Numbered from the stretch's first letter, positions 27,013-36,513 are shown. The stretch: 64,000 nucleotides of DNA from Thalassotalea sp. LPB0316 (GCF_014898095.1 NZ_CP062946.1:2232001-2296000); one strand, 5' to 3'. Translations and numbers: made by a program. Notes: generated from the sequence alone by a model not told the origin.

Positions 27013-28254
27013 TTACTCGGCGTTTTGCTGTGCTTGAAAGTTATCACCTAAAATGGTGTGAACATGGGCGAGATCTTTATCGCCACGGCCAGATAAATTC
27101 ACTAAAAAGATGGTTTCTTCTGTGACTTGTTCCGCCATTTTTAATGCTTGTGCCAGCGCGTGAGATGATTCAAGCGCAGGAATAATGCCTTCATTTGCCG
27201 CTAAAGTTTGAAAGGCAGCAAGTGCTTCATCATCGTTGATCGCCACGTATTGCGCTCGACCTGTTTCTTTTAAAAATGCGTGTTGTGGACCAACACCTGG
27301 ATAATCTAAGCCCGCTGAAACAGAATACGACTCTTCAATTTGACCATCCGTCGTTTGCATGATGTAAGTATAATTACCGTGCAACATACCTTTCGTACCC
27401 GCGGTTAGCGTTGCGCCGTGATGATCAGTTGTTATGCCCTTACCACCTGGTTCAACACCAACGAGTTTTACGTCTTTTTCTTTAATAAAATCGGTAAACA
27501 TACCAATGGCATTCGAACCACCGCCGACACAAGCAATCACATAATCAGGTAAACGTCCTTCTTCGGCCAATAATTGCTGTTTAGCTTCTTCGCCGATCAT
27601 TTTTTGAAATTCACGCACGATCGTTGGGAATGGGTGAGGGCCGGCAGCTGTGCCTAACAGATAATGAGCATTGTCGTAATTGGCTGACCAGTCGCGCAGT
27701 GCTTCATTAACAGCATCTTTTAAGGTGCCAGAGCCTGCGGTGACTGGAATGACTTCAGCGCCCATCAGTTTCATGCGAAATACATTGGGTTGTTGGCGTT
27801 CACAGTCTTTCGCGCCCATATAAATACGACACTTTAAGCCAAGTAATGAACATGCAATAGCGGTGGCAACACCGTGCTGACCAGCACCCGTTTCTGCGAT
27901 AATTTCATGTTTACCCATGCGTTTTGCGAGTAGTGCTTGGCCTAACACTTGGTTGGTTTTATGGGCACCACCGTGAAGTAAATCTTCGCGTTTTAAATAG
28001 ATTTTTGCCAACGGGTTTTTAACGATGTTACGACATAAGGTTAGTGGTGTAGGGCGACCCGCGTAGCTATGCAACAAGTGGTTAAACTCATCGATAAAAG
28101 CCTTATCGTTTTGCGACTCGATAAAGGCTTGTTCAAGCTGTTCAAGCGCGGGTACGAGCAATTCGCCAACAAACATGCCGCCAAATTCACCAAAGTAGGC
28201 GGGTAATTTATCGTGTTTTTTGTTTTGAGTATGATCTTGTACTGAATGAGTCAT
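27013..28254 (-). CDS. trpB: Tryptophan synthase beta subunit
   Basis: TrpB is the PLP enzyme that joins indole to serine to give tryptophan. The PLP lysine is in [19 protein letters not shown] (near residue 100), the phosphate-binding glycines are in [12 protein letters not shown] (near 245), and the allosteric Glu region is in [12 protein letters not shown] longer frame starts at 28305 inside trpCF, but the ATG at 28254 ([10 protein letters not shown]) gives the normal ~413-residue protein, two bases after the trpCF stop. It forms the alpha2-beta2 complex with the trpA product. Confidence 0.97.
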   Translation of the reverse strand: MTHSVQDHTQNKKHDKLPAYFGEFGGMFVGELLVPALEQLEQAFIESQNDKAFIDEFNHLLHSYAGRPTPLTLCRNIVKNPLAKIYLKREDLLHGGAHKTNQVLGQALLAKRMGKHEIIAETGAGQHGVATAIACSLLGLKCRIYMGAKDCERQQPNVFRMKLMGAEVIPVTAGSGTLKDAVNEALRDWSANYDNAHYLLGTAAGPHPFPTIVREFQKMIGEEAKQQLLAEEGRLPDYVIACVGGGSNAIGMFTDFIKEKDVKLVGVEPGGKGITTDHHGATLTAGTKGMLHGNYTYIMQTTDGQIEESYSVSAGLDYPGVGPQHAFLKETGRAQYVAINDDEALAAFQTLAANEGIIPALESSHALAQALKMAEQVTEETIFLVNLSGRGDKDLAHVHTILGDNFQAQQNAE

Positions 28255-28256
28255 GA

Positions 28257-29639
28257 TTAATAATTCCGAATGTTTTTGAACACCGCAGCTATCATTGCTG
28301 AGCATTTGTGTCCTGGGCTTGATTCTACGCCCGAATTAATATCTAAACCTAATAAATCTAGGTTGTTCATGGTATCTATTGCTGTTGAAATATTCTCACA
28401 GTTAAGCCCGCCAGCTAACATACACTTAGTTAAATCGAGCTCACTTTGGTGTAACGCTTGCCAATCAAACTGCTCACCCGAGCCACCTTGCTTGTTGTCT
28501 AAAATAAAACGTGAAATGTTTGGGTTGGCGCTTAGTGAAAAGTTGTGATCTTTCACACTAACTGCTTGCCAAATTTGCGTGTTTACGGGCAAACTTTTTC
28601 TTAATTCATTGATATAGGCATCATTTTCACTACCGTGAAGTTGCACTGCAAATAAGTTCAACGTGTTAGCTAACGCTGCAACGGTTTCTATTTCGTGGTT
28701 AACGAAAACACCAACGTAATTGAGGCCGCTCACTTGCTCGGTAATGGTTTTAGCCATTGCTTCACTTACAAAGCGAGGTGATTTCTCAGCAAAGATCAAA
28801 CCGCCGTATACACCACCGTTTGCTAATACCGCGCTGGCACTTTCAGGTGAGGTTAAACCGCAGACTTTGTTTTCACCGAAGATCAGCTGTCGACAAGCTA
28901 AGTCAATATCAGCTTGCGCCATGATTGAGCTGCCCACTAAAAAGCCATCTACTGCAGGGGCTAACTCGCGAACCTGCGCATTGGTGTATATGCCCGACTC
29001 TGAAATCACTAAAGTGCCATCGGGTAAATGTGGTGCATAATCAAACGTGCGAGAAATATCGGTGGACAGATCGCGCAAGTTACGATTATTAATACCAATT
29101 AACTTGGCGTTAAGCTTGATCGCTCGCGCCATTTCTTCGGTGTTGGATATTTCCGTTAAGATTGCCATTTGGTAGCGTTCGGCAATTTTCGCCAGTTCAA
29201 TATATTCTTGATCTGTTAACACGCTAAGCATCAATAAAATGGCGTCGGCGCCTAAATGACGAGCCAAGTAAACTTGGTAAGGCTCAAAGAAAAAGTCTTT
29301 ATTGAGCACTGGGCAGTCAACAGTTTCACAAACGGTTTTTAAATACTCATACTTGCCTTGAAAGTACTTCTCATCGGTTAGTACCGAAATCCCTGCCGCG
29401 TATTTGTCGTAGATTCGGCAGATATCTAGTACGTTAAAGTCATCGCGAATTAACCCTTTAGACGGTGACGCTTTTTTACATTCCAAGATAAAGCCTGCTT
29501 CAGGCTGTGATAAGCTGGCATATAAATCTTTAGTGCTTGGCGTTAAGCTGCCAATAAAATCTTCTAACGGATTTTCTTGCTTATAAGTTGCCATAAAAGC
29601 GCGTTTATCTTCGACAATTTTTTCTAAAATATTGGCCAT
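28257..29639 (-). CDS. trpCF: Fused indole-3-glycerol-phosphate synthase / phosphoribosylanthranilate isomerase
   Basis: This bifunctional enzyme carries out two successive steps of tryptophan synthesis. Residues 1-255 are TrpC, with [19 protein letters not shown] (about 50-68), the catalytic Lys in [13 protein letters not shown], and NNRNLRDL. Residues 258-460 are TrpF, starting [17 protein letters not shown] and including GVFVN, AVQLHG and [14 protein letters not shown]. The fusion is the usual arrangement in enteric bacteria, Vibrio and relatives. It starts five bases after the trpD stop. Confidence 0.97.
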   Translation of the reverse strand: MANILEKIVEDKRAFMATYKQENPLEDFIGSLTPSTKDLYASLSQPEAGFILECKKASPSKGLIRDDFNVLDICRIYDKYAAGISVLTDEKYFQGKYEYLKTVCETVDCPVLNKDFFFEPYQVYLARHLGADAILLMLSVLTDQEYIELAKIAERYQMAILTEISNTEEMARAIKLNAKLIGINNRNLRDLSTDISRTFDYAPHLPDGTLVISESGIYTNAQVRELAPAVDGFLVGSSIMAQADIDLACRQLIFGENKVCGLTSPESASAVLANGGVYGGLIFAEKSPRFVSEAMAKTITEQVSGLNYVGVFVNHEIETVAALANTLNLFAVQLHGSENDAYINELRKSLPVNTQIWQAVSVKDHNFSLSANPNISRFILDNKQGGSGEQFDWQALHQSELDLTKCMLAGGLNCENISTAIDTMNNLDLLGLDINSGVESSPGHKCSAMIAAVFKNIRNY

Positions 29640-29644
29640 TAAAA

Positions 29645-30652
29645 CTATCCTTGTGAAACTTCAACATATTGCATGAGCGTGCTGTAACCTTTGCCACTAG
29701 CGAGTGCTTCAGCGGCAAGCTCGGCGCATTTTACTAATGAGTCAGCTTTGTTGTGCAAATACAAAATGGCTGCCGTGTTGATTACAACCGCGTTGTTATG
29801 CGCTACTTGGCCATTGCCTTGTAAAATAGCTTTAATGATATTGGCATTTTCCTGCGGTGTGCCGCCTTTGATATCTTCCAGCGTTGCCTCAGCTAAGCCA
29901 AAATCTTGAGGAAAAATTTGCTTTTCAACAAGCTTACCGTTTTCAATGGCAACGATTTGAGTCGTGCCGTGTAAGGCGATTTCATCTAAGCCGCTACCGT
30001 GAACAACCCAAGCACTTTCGACACCGGTAATTTGTAGCGCGCTTGCCATGGTATGCAGTAACTCAGGCGTATAAACACCTAATAACATGGTTTTTGGCGC
30101 AGCAGGGTTAACCAGTGGCCCAAGAATATTAAACAGCGTGCGTACACCCATGGCTTTGCGCACGGGGGCAGCGTGTTTAAAACCGCTGTGATAAGCAGGG
30201 GCAAATAAGAAACAAAAGTTGGTTTGGCTTAAACATTTTGCCGCAACCTCTGGTGACATCGTTAAGTTGGCGCCAAATGCTTCGAGTAAATCCGCTGAGC
30301 CAGACATCGATGATACGCTGCGATTGCCGTGCTTTGCCATTTTTACGCCACAGGCGGCGGCTAAAATTGCTGCCGTGGTTGAAATGTTAATGGTATTGGC
30401 ACCGTCACCACCGGTACCCACGCAGTCGGTCACGTCAAAATCGACTGTTGGAAAGGCGGTCGCCGACTGGCGAACCGCAATGGCTGCACCGCCAATCTCA
30501 CTCGGAGTTTCACCTTTTATTTTTAACGCGGTTAATACGCTAGCCAGCAGTTCTGGTGCTACTTGGCCGGTGATCATTTGTTGGAAAAAATCTTGCGCTT
30601 GTTGTTGCGATAAACTTTGGCCTTCAATGAGTTGTTGTAAAACGTCGCTCAT
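29645..30652 (-). CDS. trpD: Anthranilate phosphoribosyltransferase
   Basis: TrpD transfers phosphoribose from PRPP to anthranilate. The 335-residue protein has an N-terminal helical domain, the PRPP loop DCVGTGGDGANTINIST (about residues 77-93), KHGNRSVSSMSGSADLLEA (about 106-124) and the HGSGLDEIALHG motif (about 219-230). In this genome trpD and trpG are separate, unlike the trpGD fusion of E. coli. The ATG follows the trpG stop after one base, with a GGGAGCTG-type ribosome-binding site. Confidence 0.96.
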   Translation of the reverse strand: MSDVLQQLIEGQSLSQQQAQDFFQQMITGQVAPELLASVLTALKIKGETPSEIGGAAIAVRQSATAFPTVDFDVTDCVGTGGDGANTINISTTAAILAAACGVKMAKHGNRSVSSMSGSADLLEAFGANLTMSPEVAAKCLSQTNFCFLFAPAYHSGFKHAAPVRKAMGVRTLFNILGPLVNPAAPKTMLLGVYTPELLHTMASALQITGVESAWVVHGSGLDEIALHGTTQIVAIENGKLVEKQIFPQDFGLAEATLEDIKGGTPQENANIIKAILQGNGQVAHNNAVVINTAAILYLHNKADSLVKCAELAAEALASGKGYSTLMQYVEVSQG

Positions 30653-30653
30653 A

Positions 30654-31286
30654 TTAGCAGCTCCCTGTTAATAGCGTTTCGGTATGCTTTGCCGCTAAGT
30701 AACTCATCGCTTGCTTGAGTAGGGCAGAGCCATAATTGGTTAAAATTGATTCGGGGTGAAATTGAAAGCCAATAATGGCTAACGTTTTGTGCTCAATGGC
30801 CATGACAATATCATCAGTTTTCGCCGTTGTGATCAGTTGCTCCGGCATTTTTGTTGCCATTAATGAATGATAACGAGCGACCGATAATGGATTAGCAATA
30901 CCTTCAAACGCGCCTGTTTGACTGTGCTCGACCATAGATGCTTTACCGTGAACAATGGCATTTGCTCGGCCAACTTCACCACCAAAGTGCTGGACTAAGG
31001 CTTGATGGCCTAAACAAATACCGATAATTGGAAACTTACCGGCGACTTTTTCAATCAACGCCATTAAACAACCGGCTTGGCTTGGGTTACCTGGGCCTGG
31101 TGAGAGCACTAAAATAACATTTTCACCGGTGGTTTCTTGGTGTTCACACATTTTATTAAAAATAAAATCGGCACTTAAGGTGTTGCGATAAATTTCAGGT
31201 TTAAAGCCTAGCTGATAAAATTCGTCTACTAGGTTGTAGGTAAACGAATCTAGGTTGTCGAGCATAAAGATTTTGTCTTGTTTCAT
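30654..31286 (-). CDS. trpG: Anthranilate synthase glutamine amidotransferase component
   Basis: TrpG supplies ammonia from glutamine to TrpE. The class I amidotransferase triad is complete: Cys in GICLGHQALVQHFGG (near residue 83), and His-Glu in FQFHPESILT (near 175). The N-terminal MLDNLDSFTYNLVDEF and LSPGPGNPSQAGC blocks are typical. At 210 residues it is a stand-alone subunit, not fused to trpD. It starts two bases after the trpE stop. The same protein could in principle serve aminodeoxychorismate synthase. Confidence 0.95.
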   Translation of the reverse strand: MKQDKIFMLDNLDSFTYNLVDEFYQLGFKPEIYRNTLSADFIFNKMCEHQETTGENVILVLSPGPGNPSQAGCLMALIEKVAGKFPIIGICLGHQALVQHFGGEVGRANAIVHGKASMVEHSQTGAFEGIANPLSVARYHSLMATKMPEQLITTAKTDDIVMAIEHKTLAIIGFQFHPESILTNYGSALLKQAMSYLAAKHTETLLTGSC

Positions 31287-31288
31287 AT

Positions 31289-32914
31289 CTACTGCTCCTG
31301 CTTGTCAAACGTAAGGTTTGATACTAGCGACGTCGTTTGTGCTTGTAATAGCGCGCCAATTACCGCTTGTGCTTTTTGACGAGTTTCATCGGCTTCCGAT
31401 TGTGGCACTGAGTCGTAGACTACACCAGCACCTGCTTGAACATGTGCCGTATTATCTTTAACAAAGGCTGAACGAATCACGATACAGGTATCCATTTCTC
31501 CTTCACCTGTCATGTAGCCGACTGCGCCGCCATAGCTACCACGGCGTTTTTGCTCCACTTGGCGAATTAAACTTGTCGCTTTTACTTTTGGTGCGCCAGA
31601 TAGTGTCCCCATATTCATACAGGCTTGGTAGGCGTGTAGGGCATCTAATTCGGGGAGTAGGGTGCCGCAAACACGAGAAACTAAATGCATGACATGTGAA
31701 TAACGATCTACTTTTAGCAAATCGGCGACATGGCGCGAGCCGCCTTGGCTGACTCGTGCAATATCGTTGCGTGCCAAGTCAACTAACATAATATGCTCTG
31801 CAAGTTCCTTTTGGTCTTGTCTTAGCTCAAGCTCAATTCTGCTATCTAGATCAAGAGCAATACTACCATCGGCATTTTTACCGCGCTGACGAGTACCTGC
31901 AATTGGATAAAGCTCAACTTGGCGAGACTTTTGTTGATATTTCAACGCCGATTCTGGCGATGCGCCAAACAAACAAAAGTCTTGGTCTTTTAAAAAGAAC
32001 ATGTAAGGACTAGGGTTACTTTGTTTCAACAAAGCGTACGTTGTTAGTGGTTTTTCACAGGGTATTGAAAAAGTACGAGAAGGCACGACTTGAAAAATAT
32101 CACCAGCGCGAATGTTTTCTTTTAATTGCTCGACGATATCGCAAAATTGCTGATCACTAATATCAACTTCTGGAGCTACTGCTGTTGGCGTATGCTTTAG
32201 CGATTCAACAGTTGCGCTAATAGCTTCACTGAGTGTCCCTTTGATTTGCTGGATCCGACGGCTCGCTTCAAAGTAGCATTTTTGCTGCTCAGGGCCAGAA
32301 AAGACTTGGCTAATAATATCGGTGGTGCGTTTTTCGTGATCGATAACAATCACGTTTTCCGCGAGATAATAAACATAATCTGGGCAAGTATTTTCACCAC
32401 TTTCAACTTCTGGCAAGTCTTCGGCGATAGCCATTAAGTCAAAGGCAAAAACGCCACCTAAAAATACGGCAAGTGGGTGATGGCTTTCATTGTTAAGTTG
32501 ATTGAAAATACGCAACACTTGAAACGGGTTAGCGGCTTTTAAGCGGGTTAACTCATCAACTTCGGCATGAGCTTTTTCAAAGGTGACAGTTAAAACGTTC
32601 GCATTAAGCTCACATGTTGCGTCATTTTCTAATGCTTGGTGGGCAAAGGCGATCGCACTTTGGCCGTTAATACTTAAACTTGTTAACTTAACTTGATGAC
32701 CATTACACTCGATGCGAACTGCCGCATGGGTTAACAGCAAACTTTTAGTTTGTTGTTTGTTATCTATTTCGGCAGATTCAAGCAATAAACTATTGTTTAA
32801 GTCACCGCACAGCGCTTGATAAACCGCAAGCGGATCACTTTGGTAGCGCGCTGTACTCGTTAGGGTTGAAACCGAGCCAATCTCGGTGTTGATGTTGGCA
32901 AATCCTCCACTCAT
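31289..32914 (-). CDS. trpE: Anthranilate synthase component I
   Basis: TrpE converts chorismate to anthranilate with ammonia from TrpG and is the feedback point for tryptophan. The Trp-binding elements LLLESAEID (near residue 40) and NPSPYMFFL (near 300) are both present, which implies normal feedback inhibition. The catalytic chorismate-binding core has ELDSR-like DSRIELELRQDQKELAEHIM, VDLARNDIARV, GTLSGAPKVKA and YGGAVGYM. The 541 residues are slightly longer than E. coli TrpE. The ATG overlaps the DAHP synthase stop by four bases (ATGA), so the two are translationally coupled. Confidence 0.96.
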   Translation of the reverse strand: MSGGFANINTEIGSVSTLTSTARYQSDPLAVYQALCGDLNNSLLLESAEIDNKQQTKSLLLTHAAVRIECNGHQVKLTSLSINGQSAIAFAHQALENDATCELNANVLTVTFEKAHAEVDELTRLKAANPFQVLRIFNQLNNESHHPLAVFLGGVFAFDLMAIAEDLPEVESGENTCPDYVYYLAENVIVIDHEKRTTDIISQVFSGPEQQKCYFEASRRIQQIKGTLSEAISATVESLKHTPTAVAPEVDISDQQFCDIVEQLKENIRAGDIFQVVPSRTFSIPCEKPLTTYALLKQSNPSPYMFFLKDQDFCLFGASPESALKYQQKSRQVELYPIAGTRQRGKNADGSIALDLDSRIELELRQDQKELAEHIMLVDLARNDIARVSQGGSRHVADLLKVDRYSHVMHLVSRVCGTLLPELDALHAYQACMNMGTLSGAPKVKATSLIRQVEQKRRGSYGGAVGYMTGEGEMDTCIVIRSAFVKDNTAHVQAGAGVVYDSVPQSEADETRQKAQAVIGALLQAQTTSLVSNLTFDKQEQ

Positions 32915-33924
32915 AGTTGTTTCCCTGCTGCCGAGATAAATGGTTTTATATCGGCCATCAACTGAGCAAAATCATCGGCAGTTAACGCTTGATGACCATC
33001 TGACAACGCTTCTTTCGGGTTTAAGTGAGTTTCAACAATAATACCATCGGCGCCAACCGCTGCTGCCGCTCTTGAAAGTGGATTAATTAATGATTTAACG
33101 CCCGTACCGTGTGATGGATCAACCAATACCGGTAAATGGGTTTTTTGTTTTAATAGCGCAACGGCATTTAAATCGAGGGTATTACGGGTTGCTGTTTCAA
33201 AGGTGCGAATACCGCGCTCACATAAAATGACGTTAGGATTACCGGCATTAATAATGTATTCAGCGGCTAATAACAGCTCTTCAATCGTTGCGCTCATACC
33301 GCGCTTCAACAACACGGGCTTGTTTTGTTTGCCAACGGCCTCGAGCAAGCGGAAGTTTTGCATATTGCGAGCACCGATTTGGTAGCAATCGATATACTGC
33401 GCCATTAAGTCGGCATCACTTGGGTCGATAATTTCAGAAACAACGGGTAAGCCGTAAATGTCTTTTGCTGATTTTAGTAGTTGTAAACCTTCTTCGCCTA
33501 AGCCTTGGAAACTGTATGGGCTGGTACGTGGCTTAAAGGCACCTCCGCGCAGTAAAGGCACTTGTTGGTTTTTTAGCATTTCGGCAATGCCAAAAAGCTG
33601 ATCTTGGCTCTCGACCGAGCATGGTCCAGCAATTATTGTAAAATTACCGCCGCCGACTTTTACGCCGCCAAGAGAGACAATACTGTCGTGGGCTTGGAGC
33701 TCTCGAGAAACGAGTTTATAGGGGCTGAGAACGGGTTTAACTTCATCAACCATTGGATAGCTGTCTAAATGAAGTTGGCGAAGAATACGCTCATCACCAA
33801 GCGCGCCAAGTACGGTGCGTTCAACACCGGGCATATAAAGTGGTTTTAATCCCAAACTTGAGATTTTATCTAATATTTCGTTAGCGTCTTGTTCAGTAGC
33901 TTGTGGTTTTAATACGATAATCAT
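32911..33924 (-). CDS. 3-deoxy-7-phosphoheptulonate (DAHP) synthase, type I-beta
   Basis: This enzyme condenses phosphoenolpyruvate and erythrose 4-phosphate, the first step of the shikimate pathway. The sequence is of the AroQ/KDO8P-synthase-like type I-beta (Thermotoga/Bacillus group), not the I-alpha AroF/G/H type usual in enteric bacteria. Residues 1-75 form a ferredoxin-like ACT-type regulatory domain (MIIVLKPQATEQDANEI, VLGALGDERIL). The barrel has IAGPCSVES (about 98-106), LRGGAFKPRTSPYSFQG, QIGARNMQNF, LLKRGMSATIEE and VDPSHGTG. It is the first structural gene after the trp leader and overlaps trpE by four bases, so attenuation links shikimate entry to tryptophan supply. Confidence 0.92.
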   Translation of the reverse strand: MIIVLKPQATEQDANEILDKISSLGLKPLYMPGVERTVLGALGDERILRQLHLDSYPMVDEVKPVLSPYKLVSRELQAHDSIVSLGGVKVGGGNFTIIAGPCSVESQDQLFGIAEMLKNQQVPLLRGGAFKPRTSPYSFQGLGEEGLQLLKSAKDIYGLPVVSEIIDPSDADLMAQYIDCYQIGARNMQNFRLLEAVGKQNKPVLLKRGMSATIEELLLAAEYIINAGNPNVILCERGIRTFETATRNTLDLNAVALLKQKTHLPVLVDPSHGTGVKSLINPLSRAAAAVGADGIIVETHLNPKEALSDGHQALTADDFAQLMADIKPFISAAGKQL

Positions 33925-34061
33925 AAATAATCCTTAATTTTATAAAATAAAAACGAGTCAGCCTGCGTAGATTGGCTGAAGCCACCAGATGAACCAGCTT
34001 TTAACCTTAGTTGTTAACATTGTTAATTCCTAATATGCTTAAAAATCAATGAGTAAAAAAC

Positions 34062-34092
34062 AAAAAAGCCCACTTTAAAAGTGGGCTTTTTT
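34062..34092 (-). terminator. trp operon attenuator terminator
   Basis: AAAAAAGCCCACTTT faces AAAGTGGGCTTTTTT almost without a loop, giving a strong hairpin with a T-run on the minus strand. It lies between trpL (stop at 34129) and the DAHP synthase ATG at 33924. Confidence 0.92.
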
Positions 34093-34128
34093 GAAAAAAT
34101 TTGCGTACAAGCAACTCTCACAACCCAC

Positions 34129-34188
34129 TTACGTGTTGTTGTGCCACCACCAAATTGTGTTATGTGATACTGAGTTTGAAATAGTCAT
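34129..34188 (-). CDS. trpL: trp leader peptide
   Basis: This is a 19-codon frame on the minus strand, ATG at 34188-34186 and TAA at 34131-34129. It reads MTISNSVSHNTI, then three tryptophans in a row, then HNNT. Three consecutive UGG codons ahead of a terminator are the classic trp attenuation device: when charged tRNA-Trp is scarce the ribosome stalls here and the terminator does not form. The segment with AAGTGGGTTG just after the Trp codons is complementary to part of the terminator stem and may take part in the alternative pairing. Confidence 0.92.
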   Translation of the reverse strand: MTISNSVSHNTIWWWHNNT

Positions 34189-34211
34189 TGCTTGTAATTT
34201 TCGTTTCCAAG

Positions 34212-34228
34212 TACGTTGATTCAACGTA
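34212..34228. promoter_or_regulatory. Palindromic operator candidate upstream of trpL
   Basis: TACGTTGATTCAACGTA is a perfect inverted repeat (8 bp arms, one central base). It lies 24 bases before the trpL start and 42 bases before the rnm start. Its position suits an operator for the trp operon, for rnm or for both. It lacks the CTAG core of the enteric TrpR operator, so the binding protein is unknown. Confidence 0.45.
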
Positions 34229-34269
34229 GAATTGCGTTAATGCCTATATGAAAAGCTATTTTAAATTAG

Positions 34270-35145
34270 ATGTCAACAGCTTCAATCCAATTAAATCGTC
34301 AGCAGCGTATCGACTTGCACAGCCATACGACATGCTCTGATGGTAAATTTACCGCGACCGAGCTCGTTGATAGGGCGGTAAACTTTCAACTCGACGTATT
34401 AGCCATTACCGATCACGATTCGATTGACGCATTAGCTAGCGCAAAAAGTTATATTCAAGCAAACCAATTACCACTGAAAATTATTAATGGGGTTGAAATA
34501 TCTACCCGTTGGCATGGCTTTGAAATTCATATTGTTGGTTTGAATTTTGATCCAAATAATTCTGCTCTGAATGCGTTACTTGAACAGCAAGCTCAGGCAC
34601 GTGAAGAACGCGCGATTAATATGGCAGTCAAACTCGAAAAATGTGGTTTTGTTGGTATTTATGACGATGCCAAACAGCTAGCGAAAGATGGGACGATTAC
34701 CCGCTCGCATTTTGCCCAAGCGCTGTATAATCGTGGCGAAATCAGCAAATTACAGTCCGCGTTTGATAAGTATATCGGCAAGAATAAACGCGCATTTGTT
34801 AAATCTGCGTGGTGTGATTTGCAAACCGCGATTGAGACCATTCATCAGGCTGGCGGCAGTGCAGTGATGGCGCACCCCATTCGATATGATATGTCGGGTA
34901 AATGGCGTAGAAAGTTGATCATTGAATTTAAATCCTTAGGTGGCGATGCCTTAGAAATTGTTCTGCCGCAAATGAACCCAGATCAGCGCCGATTAATGCT
35001 TTCTTATTGCCAAGAGTATGAGCTAAAAGCTTCACTTGGCTCAGATTTTCACTACCCAACACCGTGGAGTGATTTAGGTAAGAACTTAACCTTGCCTGAG
35101 GATTGCATTGAAGTGTGGAGTAACTGGGACAATATCCACCCATAA
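34270..35145 (+). CDS. rnm: RNase AM, PHP-domain 5'-3' exonuclease (YciV)
   Basis: Rnm/YciV was shown in E. coli to be a 5'-3' exoribonuclease that trims the 5' ends of 5S, 16S and 23S rRNA; older annotation calls it a PHP-domain phosphoesterase. The 291 residues carry the PHP metal ligands: DLHSHTTCSDGKF (about 15-27), ITDHDSIDAL (about 46-55), NGVEIST, AVMAHPIRYD (near 199) and LGSDFHYP (near 258). It is divergent from trpL exactly as in E. coli, which supports the assignment. An IS4 element now separates it from yciO, its usual neighbour. Confidence 0.9.
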   Translation: MSTASIQLNRQQRIDLHSHTTCSDGKFTATELVDRAVNFQLDVLAITDHDSIDALASAKSYIQANQLPLKIINGVEISTRWHGFEIHIVGLNFDPNNSALNALLEQQAQAREERAINMAVKLEKCGFVGIYDDAKQLAKDGTITRSHFAQALYNRGEISKLQSAFDKYIGKNKRAFVKSAWCDLQTAIETIHQAGGSAVMAHPIRYDMSGKWRRKLIIEFKSLGGDALEIVLPQMNPDQRRLMLSYCQEYELKASLGSDFHYPTPWSDLGKNLTLPEDCIEVWSNWDNIHP

Positions 35146-35152
35146 AAAAGTT

Positions 35153-35179
35153 GGGGTCAGAGTTATTTGACTCTGACCC
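35153..35179 (-). terminator. Hairpin terminator retained at the left edge of the IS4 element
   Basis: On the minus strand GGGTCAGAGT pairs with ACTCTGACCC and is followed by CAACTTTTTT, a good intrinsic terminator for leftward transcription. One arm is the 9-bp target duplication of the adjacent insertion sequence, so the hairpin survived the insertion on this side. Confidence 0.75.
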
Positions 35180-36513
35180 TGAGGGATCCCCACAAATTTA
35201 AGCATCGCAAGTATTCCAGTAGGATATAACGCGATTTATTTGCTCAAAGGCCAGCCGAACTAAGGCTTTTGAGCACTTAAACCGCTTATCTCTTATCAGT
35301 CTTCGTCCAAGAAACGACAAGGACAATACGCGTTTATTACGTGTAGTGTTTGCTTGGTACCGTCTCGCAACTCGGCTAATCTCACCACAAACACCCACTA
35401 TAATCGATAACCAATGAGCAATAGTTGTTAGCAATAATAGGTTGTTGAGTCTATGAGTTTTGTAGCTAAGGTGTAAGTTTAAACTAAAGCCATAGCGCTC
35501 ACTTTTTACATCTCTAAACGCCTCTTCTTCCTGCATCCGTGTTTTATAAAGCTCAACAATACGCTTTGCTGTGTTTGAAGATGTTATGAGGGATGTAGCT
35601 AGTACCCAGGGCTCTCGCCCACTTTTAGCATGTTGTTTAGCAAGCTTACTTTTCCGAGGTAGCCCTTCATTATTCAATGATTTACGACCTTTAGATTTAC
35701 TTTTATAAACAACAACGTTAACTGCTAATGGGTTAGTTTTAGTTATGTGTCCAATGAAGTATTTTGGTGTCGGTGTTGCAATTTCATGTAGCTTACTAAT
35801 GTGCAACCATTGATTACCGGTGCAATTATAATAATTATTGCCACGTATACGTCCGATAAAATCCCAACCCAATTTGAGAATTTGTTTAAACCAAGGCACT
35901 TTAAAACCGCCATCTGTTACAATGACTGGTCTACAGCACGCAGGTAGTACTTGTGCAAGCGAGATTAAAAACGCTTTATGAGTCGCAGGCTTTTCCTTAG
36001 TAGCCATGCCGTGCACCTCTTCATAGACCGTAATACTACGACCATCCAAAGCAACAGATGCTCGAATTAGAAAATTACGCTTGCGATTATCTAAGTCTGA
36101 CCAATCAACTTGAATGAGCGGGCGACTATAGGGAGATATGTGCAACGAAGTCATTTCCCTATATATATCAACACGTTCTCTATACAGATGCGCATTGGAG
36201 AGTAGTCTGTCAGCACGCTTAATTGAATGCTTTTCATAGGCACAACTATCAATACCACGTCCAATTGATGTCACGGTCGCAAAACTATCGAGTAGTAAGC
36301 TATCGACACAGCTTTTAATAGCCATTCGGCGCTTGGCGTGAATATTATTAGTGATCTTTAAAAAGGTTTGCTGCAAACTAGTGGTAACTTTCATGTGTGG
36401 TTATGGCTTTTCTTTTTGGCGATTGATCAGATCATCAACCGCCATGAAAGTTCCAAATTTTTAAAATAATATAACTGTTTGAAAAAATTAAATTATTTGT
36501 GGGGATGGCTCAG
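35179..36513 (-). mobile_element. IS4-family insertion sequence with 9-bp target duplication
   Basis: The element is 1335 bp. The inverted ends are CTGAGGGATCCCCACAAAT on the left and CTGAGCCATCCCCACAAAT on the right (reversed), 17 of 19 matching. It is flanked by direct copies of ACTCTGACC (35170-35178 and 36514-36522), a 9-bp target duplication, and holds one transposase gene on the minus strand. The intact ends, gene and duplication suggest a recent insertion. Confidence 0.93.
35198..36394 (-). CDS. IS4-family transposase
   Basis: This is a DDE transposase of 398 residues. The catalytic acids are Asp in QVDWSDLDNRKRN (near residue 94), Asp in VIVTDGGFKVPWFK (near 160), and Glu in the Y-x2-R-x3-E-x6-K signature YKTRMQEEEAFRDVK (near 283-297). 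The N-terminal part (RADRLLSNAHLYRERVDIY) is the usual DNA-binding and helical region. No frameshift or truncation is seen, so the copy looks functional. It is read in the same direction as the crotonase gene and into the retained terminator. Confidence 0.93.
   Translation of the reverse strand: MKVTTSLQQTFLKITNNIHAKRRMAIKSCVDSLLLDSFATVTSIGRGIDSCAYEKHSIKRADRLLSNAHLYRERVDIYREMTSLHISPYSRPLIQVDWSDLDNRKRNFLIRASVALDGRSITVYEEVHGMATKEKPATHKAFLISLAQVLPACCRPVIVTDGGFKVPWFKQILKLGWDFIGRIRGNNYYNCTGNQWLHISKLHEIATPTPKYFIGHITKTNPLAVNVVVYKSKSKGRKSLNNEGLPRKSKLAKQHAKSGREPWVLATSLITSSNTAKRIVELYKTRMQEEEAFRDVKSERYGFSLNLHLSYKTHRLNNLLLLTTIAHWLSIIVGVCGEISRVARRYQANTTRNKRVLSLSFLGRRLIRDKRFKCSKALVRLAFEQINRVISYWNTCDA

Noticed and set aside
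30219..30671. Plus-strand open frame of 150 codons.
   Set aside because: It is the antisense shadow of trpD, whose motifs are complete.
34212..34228. Canonical TrpR operator.
   Set aside because: The palindrome lacks the CTAG half-site core, so it is reported only as an operator of unknown regulator.
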